A DNA stretch of 64,000 nt from Agromyces sp. G08B096. GTDB lineage: Bacteria; Actinomycetota; Actinomycetes; Actinomycetales; Microbacteriaceae. Shown here one piece after another: positions 8,760-17,979 of the stretch. How positions within the stretch are numbered: the stretch's first letter is position 1; the number at the start of each line of letters is the position of its first letter. Below the pieces are notes generated by a model. That model had not been told where the DNA came from, did not search any database, and worked only from the letters and a program-made list of their open reading frames with translations. The stretch lies in contig NZ_CP158374.1 in the NCBI RefSeq assembly GCF_040267705.1, forward strand, positions 2,666,001 to 2,730,000. The letters are read 5' to 3'. Made by a program: the position numbers and the translations under genes.

Positions 8760-9050
8760 GGGGATCCTCCATCGGTCGGTGCGTGAGCGGAGTCGGGCCG
8801 CGCCAGCGGAAAACGTATTCCAATCTATCGCGGATCGGCACGGGCGCGGCATCGCGTTTCGCCGGCCGCCGGCGGGCGCGGAGGCGCCCCGCCGACACTG
8901 ATACGATTCAATCACAGCCCTCGAGGATGTCGGCGCACGGTGAGCCGACCGTCGAAATCTCCAGGGATCCGACTGGATCGGCCATGGGCCCGGGTCGCGG
9001 CCGCACGTAGCGTCGCATCCCGCACGCATTCCCATTGCAAAGGAGCATCC
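8760..9050. promoter_or_regulatory. Divergent promoter region of GH42 and the sugar ABC importer
   Basis: No gene is seen in these 291 bases. GGAAAACGTATTCC (8808-8821) is a near-perfect palindrome 48 bp upstream of the GH42 start and resembles the other LacI-type sites of the window. TGAT-N8-ATCA (8899-8914) lies in an AT-rich pocket toward the ABC side and may be a second site or promoter element. The binding-protein gene has a good AAAGGAG site at 9039-9045. Confidence 0.5.
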
Positions 9051-10366
9051 ATGTCGCAGCGCACTCGCCGACGTGCCGCAGTCGCGGTCGCCGGCGCCCT
9101 CGTCGCCACCCTCGCCCTCGCCTCGTGCGCCGCCGGGGACGGCGGATCGTCCGACGAGCCGGTCGAGCTCACCTTCCAGTCCTGGGTCCCGAACATCGAC
9201 CAGGCCGTCGATGCGTTCAACGAGGCGCACGACGACATCCACGTCACCCTCGAGACCATCACGGCCGGCCCCGACGGCGGCTACGCGAAGATGTTCTCCG
9301 CCGTGCAGGCCGGCAACCCGGCCGACGTCGCCCAGGTGGGCTACGACGCCATCCCCGAGTCCTCGTGAACGACGCCGTCGAAGACATCACCGACTACGTC
9401 GGCGACTCCGCCGACCTCTTCACCGAGTGGCAGTGGCAGACCGGCGTCTTCAACGACTCCGTCTACGCCGTGCCGCAGGCGTCCGGCCCGCTCGGGCAGT
9501 TCTACCGCAAGGACATCTTCGATTCCCTCGGCCTCGCGGCCCCGACGACGTGGGAGGAGTACTACGAGGCCGCCAAGGTCATCCGCGCCTCCGACCCGAA
9601 CCGGTACATCGCGGCGTTCGCGTTCAACCAGGCGCCCTGGCTCATCGGCCTGTCCCAGCAGGGCGGCGGCGAGTGGTTCACGCCCGAGGACGACGCCTGG
9701 AAGGTCGCCATCGACGACGAGAACACGCTCAAGGTGGCCGAGTTCTGGCAGAAACTCATCGACGAGGACCTCGTGAAACTCGAGGCCGACATGTCGAGCG
9801 AATGGAACGCCGACCTCCAGAACGGCAACATCGTCAGCTGGATCTCCGGCTCGTGGGCCGACGCCATCGTCCGCGGCACCGCCCCGGACACCGCGGGCGC
9901 CTGGGCGGCCGCGCCGATGCCGCAGTGGAGCGACGGCGAGAACGTGTCGGCAACCTGGGCCGGCGGCTCGGCGAGCGTCGTGCTGAAGGGCACCGACCAC
10001 CCGGCTGAGGCGGCCGAGTTCGCCCTGTGGCTGAACAGCGACCCCGAGTCGGTCTCGATCCTCACGAGCGTCGGCGCCGGCTGGCCTGCGATCAAGGACC
10101 TCGACTCGATCGAGGCCCTGCAGGACGACCCCGAGGTCTTCGCCTTCTACGGCGGGCAGAACATCTGGGACGTCTTCGCCGAGTCCGACGCCGCCGTCGC
10201 GTCGACGTGGACCTGGCCGCCGCTGTCGCAGACCCTGTTCGCCGACCTCACCGACAACGTGAAGGCCGCCGTGGAGGCAGGGACGCCGCTCACCGAGGCG
10301 TTCACCCAGACGCAGGCGGACTTCACCGCCGCGCTCGAGGACAAGGGCATCTCGGTCGCCGAGTAG
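9051..10366 (+). pseudogene. Sugar ABC transporter substrate-binding lipoprotein, frameshifted
   Basis: The reading frame starts at ATG 9051 with a lipoprotein signal (TLALASC lipobox, Cys about 25) and runs to TGA 9366-9368. The rest of an ordinary family-1 extracellular solute-binding protein continues without interruption in another frame, from LVNDAVEDITDYVG to GISVAE and stop at 10364-10366. The junction reads GAG-TCC-TCG-TGA at 9357-9368; adding one T would give Glu-Phe-Leu-Val-Asn, exactly what the family has there (YDAIPEFLVN). So one base has been lost near 9360. The whole product would be about 438 residues. The downstream half contains typical WAGGSASVVLKGTDHP and GGQNIWDVF segments. 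Both permeases downstream are intact. It may be a true null allele or a sequencing error; no slippery sequence is present. Confidence 0.88.
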
Positions 10367-10372
10367 TCCCTG

Positions 10373-10401
10373 CGGGGCGGGCCGGTCTCCGGCCCGCCCC
10401 G
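10373..10401. terminator. Perfect 13-bp hairpin directly after the binding-protein gene
   Basis: CGGGGCGGGCCGG (10373-10385), loop TCT, and the exact complement to 10401. It lies 7 bases after the stop codon of the binding-protein gene and before the permease genes, where such hairpins usually act as partial terminators or 3' stabilisers keeping binding-protein mRNA in excess. A second small hairpin, CGGATGCC-GA-GGCATCCG-like, follows at 10425-10442. Confidence 0.65.
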
Positions 10402-10466
10402 TGCTCCACCCGATCCGCACCGCTCGGATGCCGAGGCATCCGCTCCCCCGCACCCGAGGAGTCACC

Positions 10467-11390
10467 GTGTCGGCCACTACCGCCGCCCCCCTCACCCGCC
10501 GCCGCCGGCGCCAGCCCGCCGCCCTCTGGGTGCTGCTCGTGCCGTTCCTCGTCATGTTCGCCGCGTTCTTCCTCGCGCCGATCGCGTTCGCGATCGTCGA
10601 CAGTCTGTTCTCCCAGAAGTCCAGCGGCCTCGGGCTCGGGGCTCCGACCCGCGAGTTCGTCCTCTTCGACAACTACGCGGCCGCGCTGTCGAACCCGTCG
10701 TTCATCGCGAGCCTCGGCCGGCTGGTGCTGTTCTCCGCCATCGAGGTGCCGCTCATGGTCGTCACCGCGCTCGGACTCTCCCTGCTGCTCGGCGCCGCCG
10801 CCGCGCGCTTCCCGCGGTTCTTCCGCGTCACCTACTTCATGCCGTACGGCGTGCCCGGCGTGATCGCCTCGCTCCTCTGGGGATTCCTCTACATCCCCGC
10901 CACCAGCCCGGTGCTGCAGCTGCTCGGAAACGTCGGCATCGACCTGAACCCGCTGTCGAGCGACGCGGTGCTGTTCGCGATCGCGAACATCGCACTCTGG
11001 GGCTTCGCTGGGTACAACATGCTCATCCTCATCGCCGCCCTCGACGCGATCCCGTCGGAGCTGTACGAGGCCGCCCGGCTCGACGGCGCCGGGGAATGGC
11101 GCATGATCTGGCACATCAAGCTGCCGCTGATCCGGCCCTCGATCGTGCTCATCACCCTGTTCACCATCATCGGCACCCTCCAGCTGTTCGTCGAGCCGCT
11201 CGTCCTGCGCCCGCTGACGACCGCGATCAGCTCCGACTACACGCCGAACCTCGCCGCCTACAACCAGGCGTTCGCGCAGGGCAACCCGAACCTCGCGGCC
11301 GCCATGGCCGTGATCGTGGCCGTGCTCGCGTTCGCCTTCTCCGCGCTGTTCCTGCGGATCGTCAACCGGAAGGGGAACCGCGCATGGTGA
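10467..11390 (+). CDS. Sugar ABC transporter permease (MalF/UgpA type)
   Basis: This 307-residue inner-membrane protein has six predicted hydrophobic segments after a basic N-terminus (RRRRRQ) and the EAA loop EAARLDGAGEWRMIWHIKLP that contacts the ATPase. GTG 10467 was chosen because GAGGAG lies 5 bases upstream; the frame upstream of it is non-conserved and overlaps hairpins. The gene overlaps the second permease by 7 bp. No ATPase gene is present, as is common for actinobacterial carbohydrate importers that share a MsiK-type ATPase. With the divergent GH42 gene, uptake of beta-galactosides is a plausible but unproven role. Confidence 0.93.
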   Translation: MSATTAAPLTRRRRRQPAALWVLLVPFLVMFAAFFLAPIAFAIVDSLFSQKSSGLGLGAPTREFVLFDNYAAALSNPSFIASLGRLVLFSAIEVPLMVVTALGLSLLLGAAAARFPRFFRVTYFMPYGVPGVIASLLWGFLYIPATSPVLQLLGNVGIDLNPLSSDAVLFAIANIALWGFAGYNMLILIAALDAIPSELYEAARLDGAGEWRMIWHIKLPLIRPSIVLITLFTIIGTLQLFVEPLVLRPLTTAISSDYTPNLAAYNQAFAQGNPNLAAAMAVIVAVLAFAFSALFLRIVNRKGNRAW

Positions 11391-12334
11391 CCACCGAAGC
11401 CCCCACTCGCGCGATCGTGACCTCCGACGCGGCCTCCGCAGGGCGCCGCGCCCGGCGCACTGCAGCCCGCGCCCCGCGGCCGGTCGGCCGACCCGGCGGC
11501 ATCGCCGGCGCCGTCCTCGTGAACGCGGCGCTCGTCGTCGCGGCCGTGTACTTCCTCCTGCCCATCGTGTGGGTCGTGATCGCGGCGACGAAGTCGACCG
11601 GGGACCTCTACGGCACCTTCGGCCTGTGGTTCTCCGACGCCCCGCAGGCGTGGGAGAACCTCGTCTCGCTCTTCACGCAGGACGGCGGCGCGTTCTCCAT
11701 CTGGATCGTGAACTCGGTCGTCTACTCCGGCGGCGGCGCACTGATCGCCACGGTGATCTCCACGGCGGCGGGCTACGCGTTCGCGAAGTACTCCTTCCGC
11801 GGCAAGGAGGCGCTGTTCTGGACCATCCTCGGCGGCGTGCTCGTGCCGGCCACGGTGATCGCGCTGCCGCTGTACTTCCTGCTGAACTCCATCGGGCTCA
11901 CCGGCTCCTACTGGAGCGTGCTGCTGCCCTCGATGGTGAGCCCGTTCGGCGTGTACCTGGCGCGTATCCACGCGAACTCCTCTGTGCCCGACGAGGTGGT
12001 CGAGGCCGCCCGCATCGACGGTGCGGGCGACCTGCGCATCTTCTCGTCGATCGCGTCGCGCATGATGACGCCCGCGATCGTGACGATCTTCCTGTTCCAA
12101 TTCGTGACGATCTGGAACAACTACCTGCTGCCGCTCGTCATGCTGAACGACCCGAAGCGGTTCCCGATCACCCTCGGCCTGACGCTGTGGAACTCGCAGA
12201 TCCAGCGCGACCCCGCCTTCACCACCCTGGTGGTGACCGGGTCGGCGGTCTCGGTGATCCTGCTCGTCGTGCTGATGGTGTCGCTGCAGCGCTTCTGGAA
12301 GGCCGACCTCACCGCCGGGGCGACCAAGGGCTGA
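11384..12334 (+). CDS. Sugar ABC transporter permease (MalG/UgpE type)
   Basis: The 316-residue partner permease starts at ATG 11384, overlapping the upstream permease stop. A charged N-terminus of about 45 residues precedes six membrane segments; the EAA loop reads EAARIDGAGDLRIFSSIASR. VTIWNNYLLPLVMLND is the characteristic segment after the loop. It forms the heterodimeric channel with the preceding permease. The operon ends here; 49 bp later lies the 3' end of the opposing AraC gene. Confidence 0.94.
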   Translation: MVTTEAPTRAIVTSDAASAGRRARRTAARAPRPVGRPGGIAGAVLVNAALVVAAVYFLLPIVWVVIAATKSTGDLYGTFGLWFSDAPQAWENLVSLFTQDGGAFSIWIVNSVVYSGGGALIATVISTAAGYAFAKYSFRGKEALFWTILGGVLVPATVIALPLYFLLNSIGLTGSYWSVLLPSMVSPFGVYLARIHANSSVPDEVVEAARIDGAGDLRIFSSIASRMMTPAIVTIFLFQFVTIWNNYLLPLVMLNDPKRFPITLGLTLWNSQIQRDPAFTTLVVTGSAVSVILLVVLMVSLQRFWKADLTAGATKG

Positions 12335-12382
12335 GCCGGCTCGTCCCCGGCCGTCCGGGAGGCGTCGTCGCTCGCGGCGGCG

Positions 12383-13246
12383 TCATCCCTTCCGCTGGAG
12401 CCGGTAGTCGCTCGGGCTGACGCCGTGCATCCGGCTGAACTGCCTGGAGAAGTAGAACGGGTCGCTGTAGCCGACGTCGCGCCCGATCTCCGAGACGTGC
12501 ATCGACGTGGTGTCGAGCAGGCGCCGGGCCCGCGCCATCTTGAGCGCGGTGTGGTAGGCCAGCACCCCGCCGCCGGTGGCGTCCCGGAAGAGCGCGCCGA
12601 GGTGCGAGGTGGAGACGCCGACCAGTCGGGCGAGGTCGGAGACCCGGATGTTGCCGTCGACGCGCTCCTCCAGGTACCGCATCGCCCGCTCGAGCGGCTC
12701 TCCCTGCTCCGGGAGCTTCCGGTCGACGGCGAGCTGCGTCATCAGGCGCCAGGCGATGCCGGCGGTGGCGAGCAGGCGCGCGGGCGACTGGTCGCGTTCG
12801 AGCGCGGAGACGATCTCGTCGAGGAGCACCGTGACGCGGTCGAGCGCGCGGAGCGACACGAGGGGGCGGTCGGCGGCGGCGCCCACCGACGTCCAGAGGT
12901 CGGCGAGATCGCTGCCGCGCAGGTGGCACCACCAGATCGTCCAGGGCTCGGTGTCGTCGGCACCGTAGGAGTGAGGGATCCCCTGGGGGATGAGGACCGC
13001 CGTCGACGGGCTCACCCGCACGCGACCGCCGTCAAGGTCCACCCAGCCGGCCCCGGCCAGGCACACGATGACGATGGCCTCGTCCGCTCCCCCTGCGCGT
13101 ACGCGCAGATGGCCGGATGCCTCGGGGAACCAGCCCGCGTCGGTGACCACGAGCCGGCGGGTCACCGGCCGGGCGAGCGCCTCGGCGACGGCCGGCCTCG
13201 GCACCACGCACAGACGCTGGTTCTCGAAGCCGTCGCGACGTTCCAT
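12383..13246 (-). CDS. AraC-family transcriptional regulator
   Basis: The 287-residue protein has an N-terminal cupin-like sensing domain (about residues 20-130, with GWVDLDGGRVRVSPSTAVLIPQ then GIPHSYGADD) and a C-terminal double HTH (about 180-285) containing SDLARLVGVSTSHLGALFRD and the AraC signature region DVGYSDPFYFSRQFSRMHGV. The arrangement is that of sugar-responsive AraC activators. ATG at 13244-13246 is the chosen start; two further ATGs up to 13309 are in frame and cannot be excluded. It is divergent from the DUF5107 gene with a short promoter region, so it most likely activates the DUF5107-glycosidase pair. Confidence 0.9.
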   Translation of the reverse strand: MERRDGFENQRLCVVPRPAVAEALARPVTRRLVVTDAGWFPEASGHLRVRAGGADEAIVIVCLAGAGWVDLDGGRVRVSPSTAVLIPQGIPHSYGADDTEPWTIWWCHLRGSDLADLWTSVGAAADRPLVSLRALDRVTVLLDEIVSALERDQSPARLLATAGIAWRLMTQLAVDRKLPEQGEPLERAMRYLEERVDGNIRVSDLARLVGVSTSHLGALFRDATGGGVLAYHTALKMARARRLLDTTSMHVSEIGRDVGYSDPFYFSRQFSRMHGVSPSDYRLQRKG

Positions 13247-13334
13247 GCGACCATCATCACACGGCGTCGATTCGTCCATGCGTCGCCGAGGATCGGCCAT
13301 GTCGCGCACGGATGCTCCGACCTACCGTGGACGC

Positions 13335-16300
13335 GTGAGCACCGAGAACCACCCCATCGAGCTGCCGGATGCCCCGGCCGACCAGCGCCGTGTCCTCGAG
13401 GCGGGCGGCGTCGCCTGCTGGGAGGCGCCGCTCGAGATCGACACGTACGAGCCCGCGGAGCCCGACCGCTACCCCCTCTTCCTCGACCGGCGGGTGTATC
13501 AGGGCTCCAGCGGCCGCGTCTACCCGATCCCGTTCACAGACCGGATCCTGCCGGAGCGCACGCGCCGCACCTGGCGCGCCATCCACCTGGAGAACCGCTG
13601 GATCCGGCTGGTCCTGCTGCCCGAGCTCGGCGGCCGGATCCACATCGGCTTCGACAAGACGCGCGGGTACGATTTCTTCTACCGCAACAACGTGATCAAG
13701 CCCGCGCTGGTCGGCCTCGCCGGCCCGTGGATCTCGGGCGGGGTCGAGTTCAACTGGCCCCAGCACCACCGCCCGGCGACCTACCTGCCCGTCGAGACCG
13801 CGATCGAGCGCGACGCCGACGGCTCCGTCACCGTCTGGCACAGCGACCTCGACCAGCTCCAGCGCATGCGGGCGTCGCACGGCATCCGGCTCCGCGGCGA
13901 CCGCGCCGTCATCGAGCTCGACGTCCGCCTCGTCAACCGCACCGAGGTCCCGCAGACGTTCCTCTGGTGGTCGAACGTCGCCGCACGCTCGCACGAGCGC
14001 TACCAGTCGTTCTTCCCGACCGACGTGCGGTACGTCGCCGACCACGCGCGGCGCGCGATCACCGCGTTCCCTCGCGCCGACCGCCCGTACTACGGCGTCG
14101 ACTATCCCGCCCTCGCGAGCGAGCGGCCCGACGCCGACCGCATCGACCTCTACTCCAACATCCCCGTCCCGACGTCGTACATGATCACCGACACCGCCGA
14201 CGACTTCTTCGGCGGCTACGACCACGACGCCGGTGCCGGGTTCGTGCACTGGGCCGACCGCGCGGTGGCACCCGGAAAGAAGCAGTGGACGTGGGGCGAC
14301 GGCGAGGTCGGCCGGGCCTGGGACCGGCACCTGACCGATGCCGACGGCCCCTACGTGGAGCTCATGGCCGGGGTGTTCACCGACAACCAGCCCGACTTCA
14401 GCTGGCTGCAGCCGGGCGAGACGCGCCGCTTCAGCCAGTACTGGTACCCCATCCAGGAGATCGGCCCGGCGGTGCAGGCGACCCTCGAGGCCGCCGTCTC
14501 ACTCGAGGTCCACGGGTCGCAAACGCGCGTGGGCGTCGCGACGACGGCCGAGTTCGAATCCGTCCGCATCGAGGTCGCGCGCGACGGCGCGACCCTCGCC
14601 GAGTGGACCCACCGCGTCGCCCCCGGCCGCCCCTTCACCGCCGACCTGGACCTCGCAGCCCCGGCGCACCGCGACGAACTCGTCGTCCGGGCGAGCGCAG
14701 GCGGGCGAACGCTCGTCGAGTGGCGCGCCCACCGCGCGGACGCCGCCGAGCCTTGGGTCGCGACCGAGCCGCCGGCCCCCGCGGACATCGCCGCGTCGGA
14801 CGAGCTCGTCCTCACCGGCATCCACCTCGTGCAGTATCGCCACCCCACCCGCGCGGCCGAGCCGTACTTCCGCGAGGCGCTGCGCCGCGACCCGGGCGAT
14901 TCGCGGGCCCGGCTCGCGCTCGCGCGCCTCGCGTACGACCGCGGCCTGCTCGGTGAGGCGCTGGAGCACCTCGATCTCGCCGTCGAGCGCCTCACGCGGC
15001 GGAACCTCAACCCCGAACGCGGCGACGTCCATCTGCTGCGGGGGCTCGTGCTCGAACGCCTCGGACGCCTCGAGGAGGCGGCGGACGCGTTCGGCAAAGC
15101 GTCGTGGGACGGCGCGCTCGCCCTGCCGGCCGCGCTCGGGCGCTCGCGCACGGCGCTCCGGCTGGGCGACGCGCGTCGTGCGCTGGAGTTCGCGGATGCC
15201 GCCGCGGCGGCGTCTCCCGCGAGCCCGCAGGCGATCGCCGCTCGGGTCGTCGCGGCCCACGCCGTCGGCGGGGCGACGGCCGCGGCAGCCGACGCGGAGC
15301 TCGCCGCGGCGCGCGCGCTCGACCCGCTCGATCCGCTGCTGGCGGCGCTCGCCGGTGAGCTCGACCCGATCGACGCGCGTACGCTCGTGACCATGGCGCA
15401 CGAGCTGCATCGCATGGGTGCGACCCCGCTCGCGGCAGAGCTCGCGCGCCGCGCGGAGGCGGCCCCCGCCACGGCGTTCGGCAACCCGGCGCCGCTCGCC
15501 GGCTACGCGTCCGCGTCGTTCCATCGGGCGACGGGCGACGCCCAGGCGGCCGCCGAGGCCCTTCATCGCGCGCGGACCGCCGACCCGCGCTGGGCGTTCC
15601 CGTCCGGGCTCGACGACCTCGCCGTCCTCGAAGCGGCGCTCGCGGACGATCCCGGCGATGCGCGCGCGAACGGCTATCTCGGCTGCTGGCTGCTCGACGC
15701 CGGCCGCACCGACGATGCGCTCCGCGCGCTCGACGCGGCGCTGGCCGCGGGAATCGACGACCCCGTCGTCTGGCGGAACGCCGCCGTCGCCGTCGTGAAC
15801 ACGGGCGGCGCCCTCGACGAGGCCGACCGCCGGTACCGGCGCGCCCTGGAGCTCAGCCCGGGCGATGCCCGCCTGGTCTTCGAACGCGACCAGTTGGCCG
15901 CGCTCAGCGGCGCGAGCGTCGCCGACCGGATCTCGGCCATCGAGGCGGCCGGACCCGGCGCGCTCGTCCGCGACGACCTCGCCGTCGTCTGGGCCGGGCT
16001 CCTCGTCGACGACGCTCGCCCGGCCGAGGCGCTCGACTTCCTCACATCCCGTCGGTTCCAGCCCTTCGAGGGCGGCGAGGGCCGCGTCATCGCCGTGTGG
16101 GACCGCGCGAGCTGCGCCGTCGCGCGCGAGCTCCTCGCCGCGGGCGACGCGGCGGCGGCCGCCGACCTGCTCGAGCGCGGCACCCACGTGCCCGAACAGC
16201 TGGGCGAGGGGCGGCATCCGGCCACCGTCGTCGCGGAGCGGTTCGTCCTGCTCGGCGACGCCCGCGACCGGCTCGGCGACCGCGCCGGCGCCGAACTCGC

Positions 16301-16610
16301 CTGGCGGCGCGGCGCCCGCATCGGCGGTCCGCTCGCCGCTGGCGAGCACATCGTGTCCGAGGCCGACGCCTGGGTCGGTGCGGCTCGCCTGCGGCTCGGC
16401 GACCTCGCGGGCGCCGAGGAGATCTGGACCTCGCTGGAACAGCGAGCCGCGGCCCTCGAAGCCGCCGCCGACCGGGTCGACTACTTCGCCACGTCGCTTC
16501 CCGAGCTATTGCTCTTCCGCGTCGACACGGCCGAACGCCGGCTCGCCGAGGCCGAGCGGCTTCGTCGGGCGGCAGCCGACCGGCGCTCGGGGCAGGCGGC
16601 AGCCGCATGA
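13335..16610 (+). CDS. DUF5107 domain protein with C-terminal TPR repeats
   Basis: This 1091-residue protein has an N-terminal DUF5107 region (about residues 35-420: YQGSSGRVYPIPFTDRI, LLPELGGRIHIGFDKTRGYDFFYRNNVIKPALVG, WISGGVEFNWPQHHRP), a beta-sandwich-like fold resembling aldose-epimerase or GH-type sugar-binding proteins. From about residue 490 it is a helical array of tetratricopeptide-like repeats (AEPYFREALRRDPGDSRARL, LDAALAAGIDDPVVWRNAAV, RRALELSPGDARLVFE). No signal peptide is visible. The enzymatic function of the family is not established to my knowledge. GTG 13335 is the first plausible start facing the AraC gene; the next gene overlaps by 4 bp (ATGA), so the two are translationally coupled and probably act on the same glycan. 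Confidence 0.85.
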   Translation: MSTENHPIELPDAPADQRRVLEAGGVACWEAPLEIDTYEPAEPDRYPLFLDRRVYQGSSGRVYPIPFTDRILPERTRRTWRAIHLENRWIRLVLLPELGGRIHIGFDKTRGYDFFYRNNVIKPALVGLAGPWISGGVEFNWPQHHRPATYLPVETAIERDADGSVTVWHSDLDQLQRMRASHGIRLRGDRAVIELDVRLVNRTEVPQTFLWWSNVAARSHERYQSFFPTDVRYVADHARRAITAFPRADRPYYGVDYPALASERPDADRIDLYSNIPVPTSYMITDTADDFFGGYDHDAGAGFVHWADRAVAPGKKQWTWGDGEVGRAWDRHLTDADGPYVELMAGVFTDNQPDFSWLQPGETRRFSQYWYPIQEIGPAVQATLEAAVSLEVHGSQTRVGVATTAEFESVRIEVARDGATLAEWTHRVAPGRPFTADLDLAAPAHRDELVVRASAGGRTLVEWRAHRADAAEPWVATEPPAPADIAASDELVLTGIHLVQYRHPTRAAEPYFREALRRDPGDSRARLALARLAYDRGLLGEALEHLDLAVERLTRRNLNPERGDVHLLRGLVLERLGRLEEAADAFGKASWDGALALPAALGRSRTALRLGDARRALEFADAAAAASPASPQAIAARVVAAHAVGGATAAAADAELAAARALDPLDPLLAALAGELDPIDARTLVTMAHELHRMGATPLAAELARRAEAAPATAFGNPAPLAGYASASFHRATGDAQAAAEALHRARTADPRWAFPSGLDDLAVLEAALADDPGDARANGYLGCWLLDAGRTDDALRALDAALAAGIDDPVVWRNAAVAVVNTGGALDEADRRYRRALELSPGDARLVFERDQLAALSGASVADRISAIEAAGPGALVRDDLAVVWAGLLVDDARPAEALDFLTSRRFQPFEGGEGRVIAVWDRASCAVARELLAAGDAAAAADLLERGTHVPEQLGEGRHPATVVAERFVLLGDARDRLGDRAGAELAWRRGARIGGPLAAGEHIVSEADAWVGAARLRLGDLAGAEEIWTSLEQRAAALEAAADRVDYFATSLPELLLFRVDTAERRLAEAERLRRAAADRRSGQAAAA

Positions 16611-17920
16611 GCGCCGAACGCTACCTCGGCACGCCGGCCGTCGACATCCCGGCCGACGGCACCCCCACCGGTGCGGTGCCGGCGCACCTGCCCGGGCGCC
16701 TCGCGATCTGCCTGTGGGACTTCTCCTGGTACACGCGCGCCGGCGCCGGGGAGCCCTACGCGGACCTCGACGGTGCCATGGCGGAGACCGTCGACCGCGG
16801 GTACAACGCGATCCGGATCTGCGCCGCGCCGCTGCTCGTCGCCGGCGGGCTCGGGCTCGACGCGCTCGCGCGCGACCTGACCGTCGAAGGGCTCGGCAGC
16901 GCTCCAGGCGGCGGCTACTACGGGCAGCGCACCCGCTGGTACGACGCGCCGGGCGGCTACCGCATCGATGTCCGCAGTCGTCTGTTCGAGCTGCTCGAGG
17001 CCGCACGTCGGCACGGCGTGGTCGTCATCCTCGCGAGCTGGGAGTACCAGCAGTCGCCGGCGTTCGCCGCCGACGACCGGTGGTTCCGCGCCATCGACGC
17101 CATCCCGCTCGGCGAGCGGTTCGCGGTGCTCGCCGCGGCCTTCGACCGGCTCCTCACCGACATCGCCGCCGAAGGCCTCGCCCAGACGATCGCCTTCACC
17201 GAGCTGCACAACGAGGTCGACTTCTCCATCCTCCCCACCGTTCAGGAGGGCGGCGAGGAGGCCATCGCCTGGCTCCGGGAGCGGCATCCGGAGCAGCTGA
17301 TCACCGCCAGCTACGGCAAGCCGCCGCACCTCGCGATGCACGGCCTCTCGTCCTCCCTCGGCGTCGCGCAGTTCCATGTGTACAGCTACGGCGTCCTCGA
17401 CGCCCTGCAGCGGCGCATCGACATCCGGTCGGAGGGCACGGCCGGGTTCCCGAACGAACAGCTCCGTGCGCTCCTGCAGGACGGGGCGCCCTCGGTCGCC
17501 GAGTACGGCCGGCCCGCCGCCTGGAAGCTCGAGGCCACCGTGGTGACCGACCAGATGATCTACGGGTACGACTGGATCGACGCCGACGCCTGGGACGCCT
17601 GGCTGTACGACCACTACGGCGAGCATCGCGAGGTCATGCTGCGCGAGATCGAGTCAAGGGTCGTCGCCGTCGCCGAATGGGCGAGATGGCGCGGCGTGCC
17701 CGCCGTCGTCGGCGAGGGCTGGGTGGGCTACACGCCGCGCAACGGTTCATTCGAGGAGGGACCGGTCGGCCGCGCGCTCGCCGAGCACGGGATCCGCGTC
17801 GCGCTCGATCACGGCGTCTGGGGAGTCGTCACCTGCTCGAACGCGGCGCCGCATCATCCGATGTGGCGGGATGCCGACTGGCAGCGCCGCATGACGCGGC
17901 TCATCCTGGGCGGCGTCTGA
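16607..17920 (+). CDS. Cellulase-like (GH5-like/clan A) glycosidase
   Basis: The 437-residue protein looks like a (beta/alpha)8 glycosidase of the 'sugar-binding cellulase-like' group. RLAICLWDFSWYTR opens the barrel, ICAAPLLVAGG follows, and two conserved acids sit at expected ends of strands 4 and 7: N202-E203 in FTELHNEVDFS (acid/base) and E370 in VVGEGWVGYTPRNG (nucleophile). LASWEYQQSPAF and QFHVYSYG are further active-site-type loops. There is no signal peptide, so it should act on imported oligosaccharides. It overlaps the DUF5107 gene by 4 bp. The substrate is unknown; close relatives are usually annotated only as cellulase-like. Confidence 0.75.
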   Translation: MSAERYLGTPAVDIPADGTPTGAVPAHLPGRLAICLWDFSWYTRAGAGEPYADLDGAMAETVDRGYNAIRICAAPLLVAGGLGLDALARDLTVEGLGSAPGGGYYGQRTRWYDAPGGYRIDVRSRLFELLEAARRHGVVVILASWEYQQSPAFAADDRWFRAIDAIPLGERFAVLAAAFDRLLTDIAAEGLAQTIAFTELHNEVDFSILPTVQEGGEEAIAWLRERHPEQLITASYGKPPHLAMHGLSSSLGVAQFHVYSYGVLDALQRRIDIRSEGTAGFPNEQLRALLQDGAPSVAEYGRPAAWKLEATVVTDQMIYGYDWIDADAWDAWLYDHYGEHREVMLREIESRVVAVAEWARWRGVPAVVGEGWVGYTPRNGSFEEGPVGRALAEHGIRVALDHGVWGVVTCSNAAPHHPMWRDADWQRRMTRLILGGV

Positions 17921-17979
17921 GCGACGGCGCCGTGCGCCCGGGCGGCGCTCGGCGCCGGCGGCACCGCGGTGCGCAGCGG

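Noticed and set aside
9351-9370. Programmed ribosomal frameshift in the binding-protein gene
   Set aside because: No slippery heptamer, no stimulatory structure just downstream, and such a mechanism is not known for solute-binding proteins; a one-base deletion explains it simply.
12335-12382. Strong terminator between the permease and AraC genes
   Set aside because: Only a 5-bp CCCGG/CCGGG stem is present, too weak to call.
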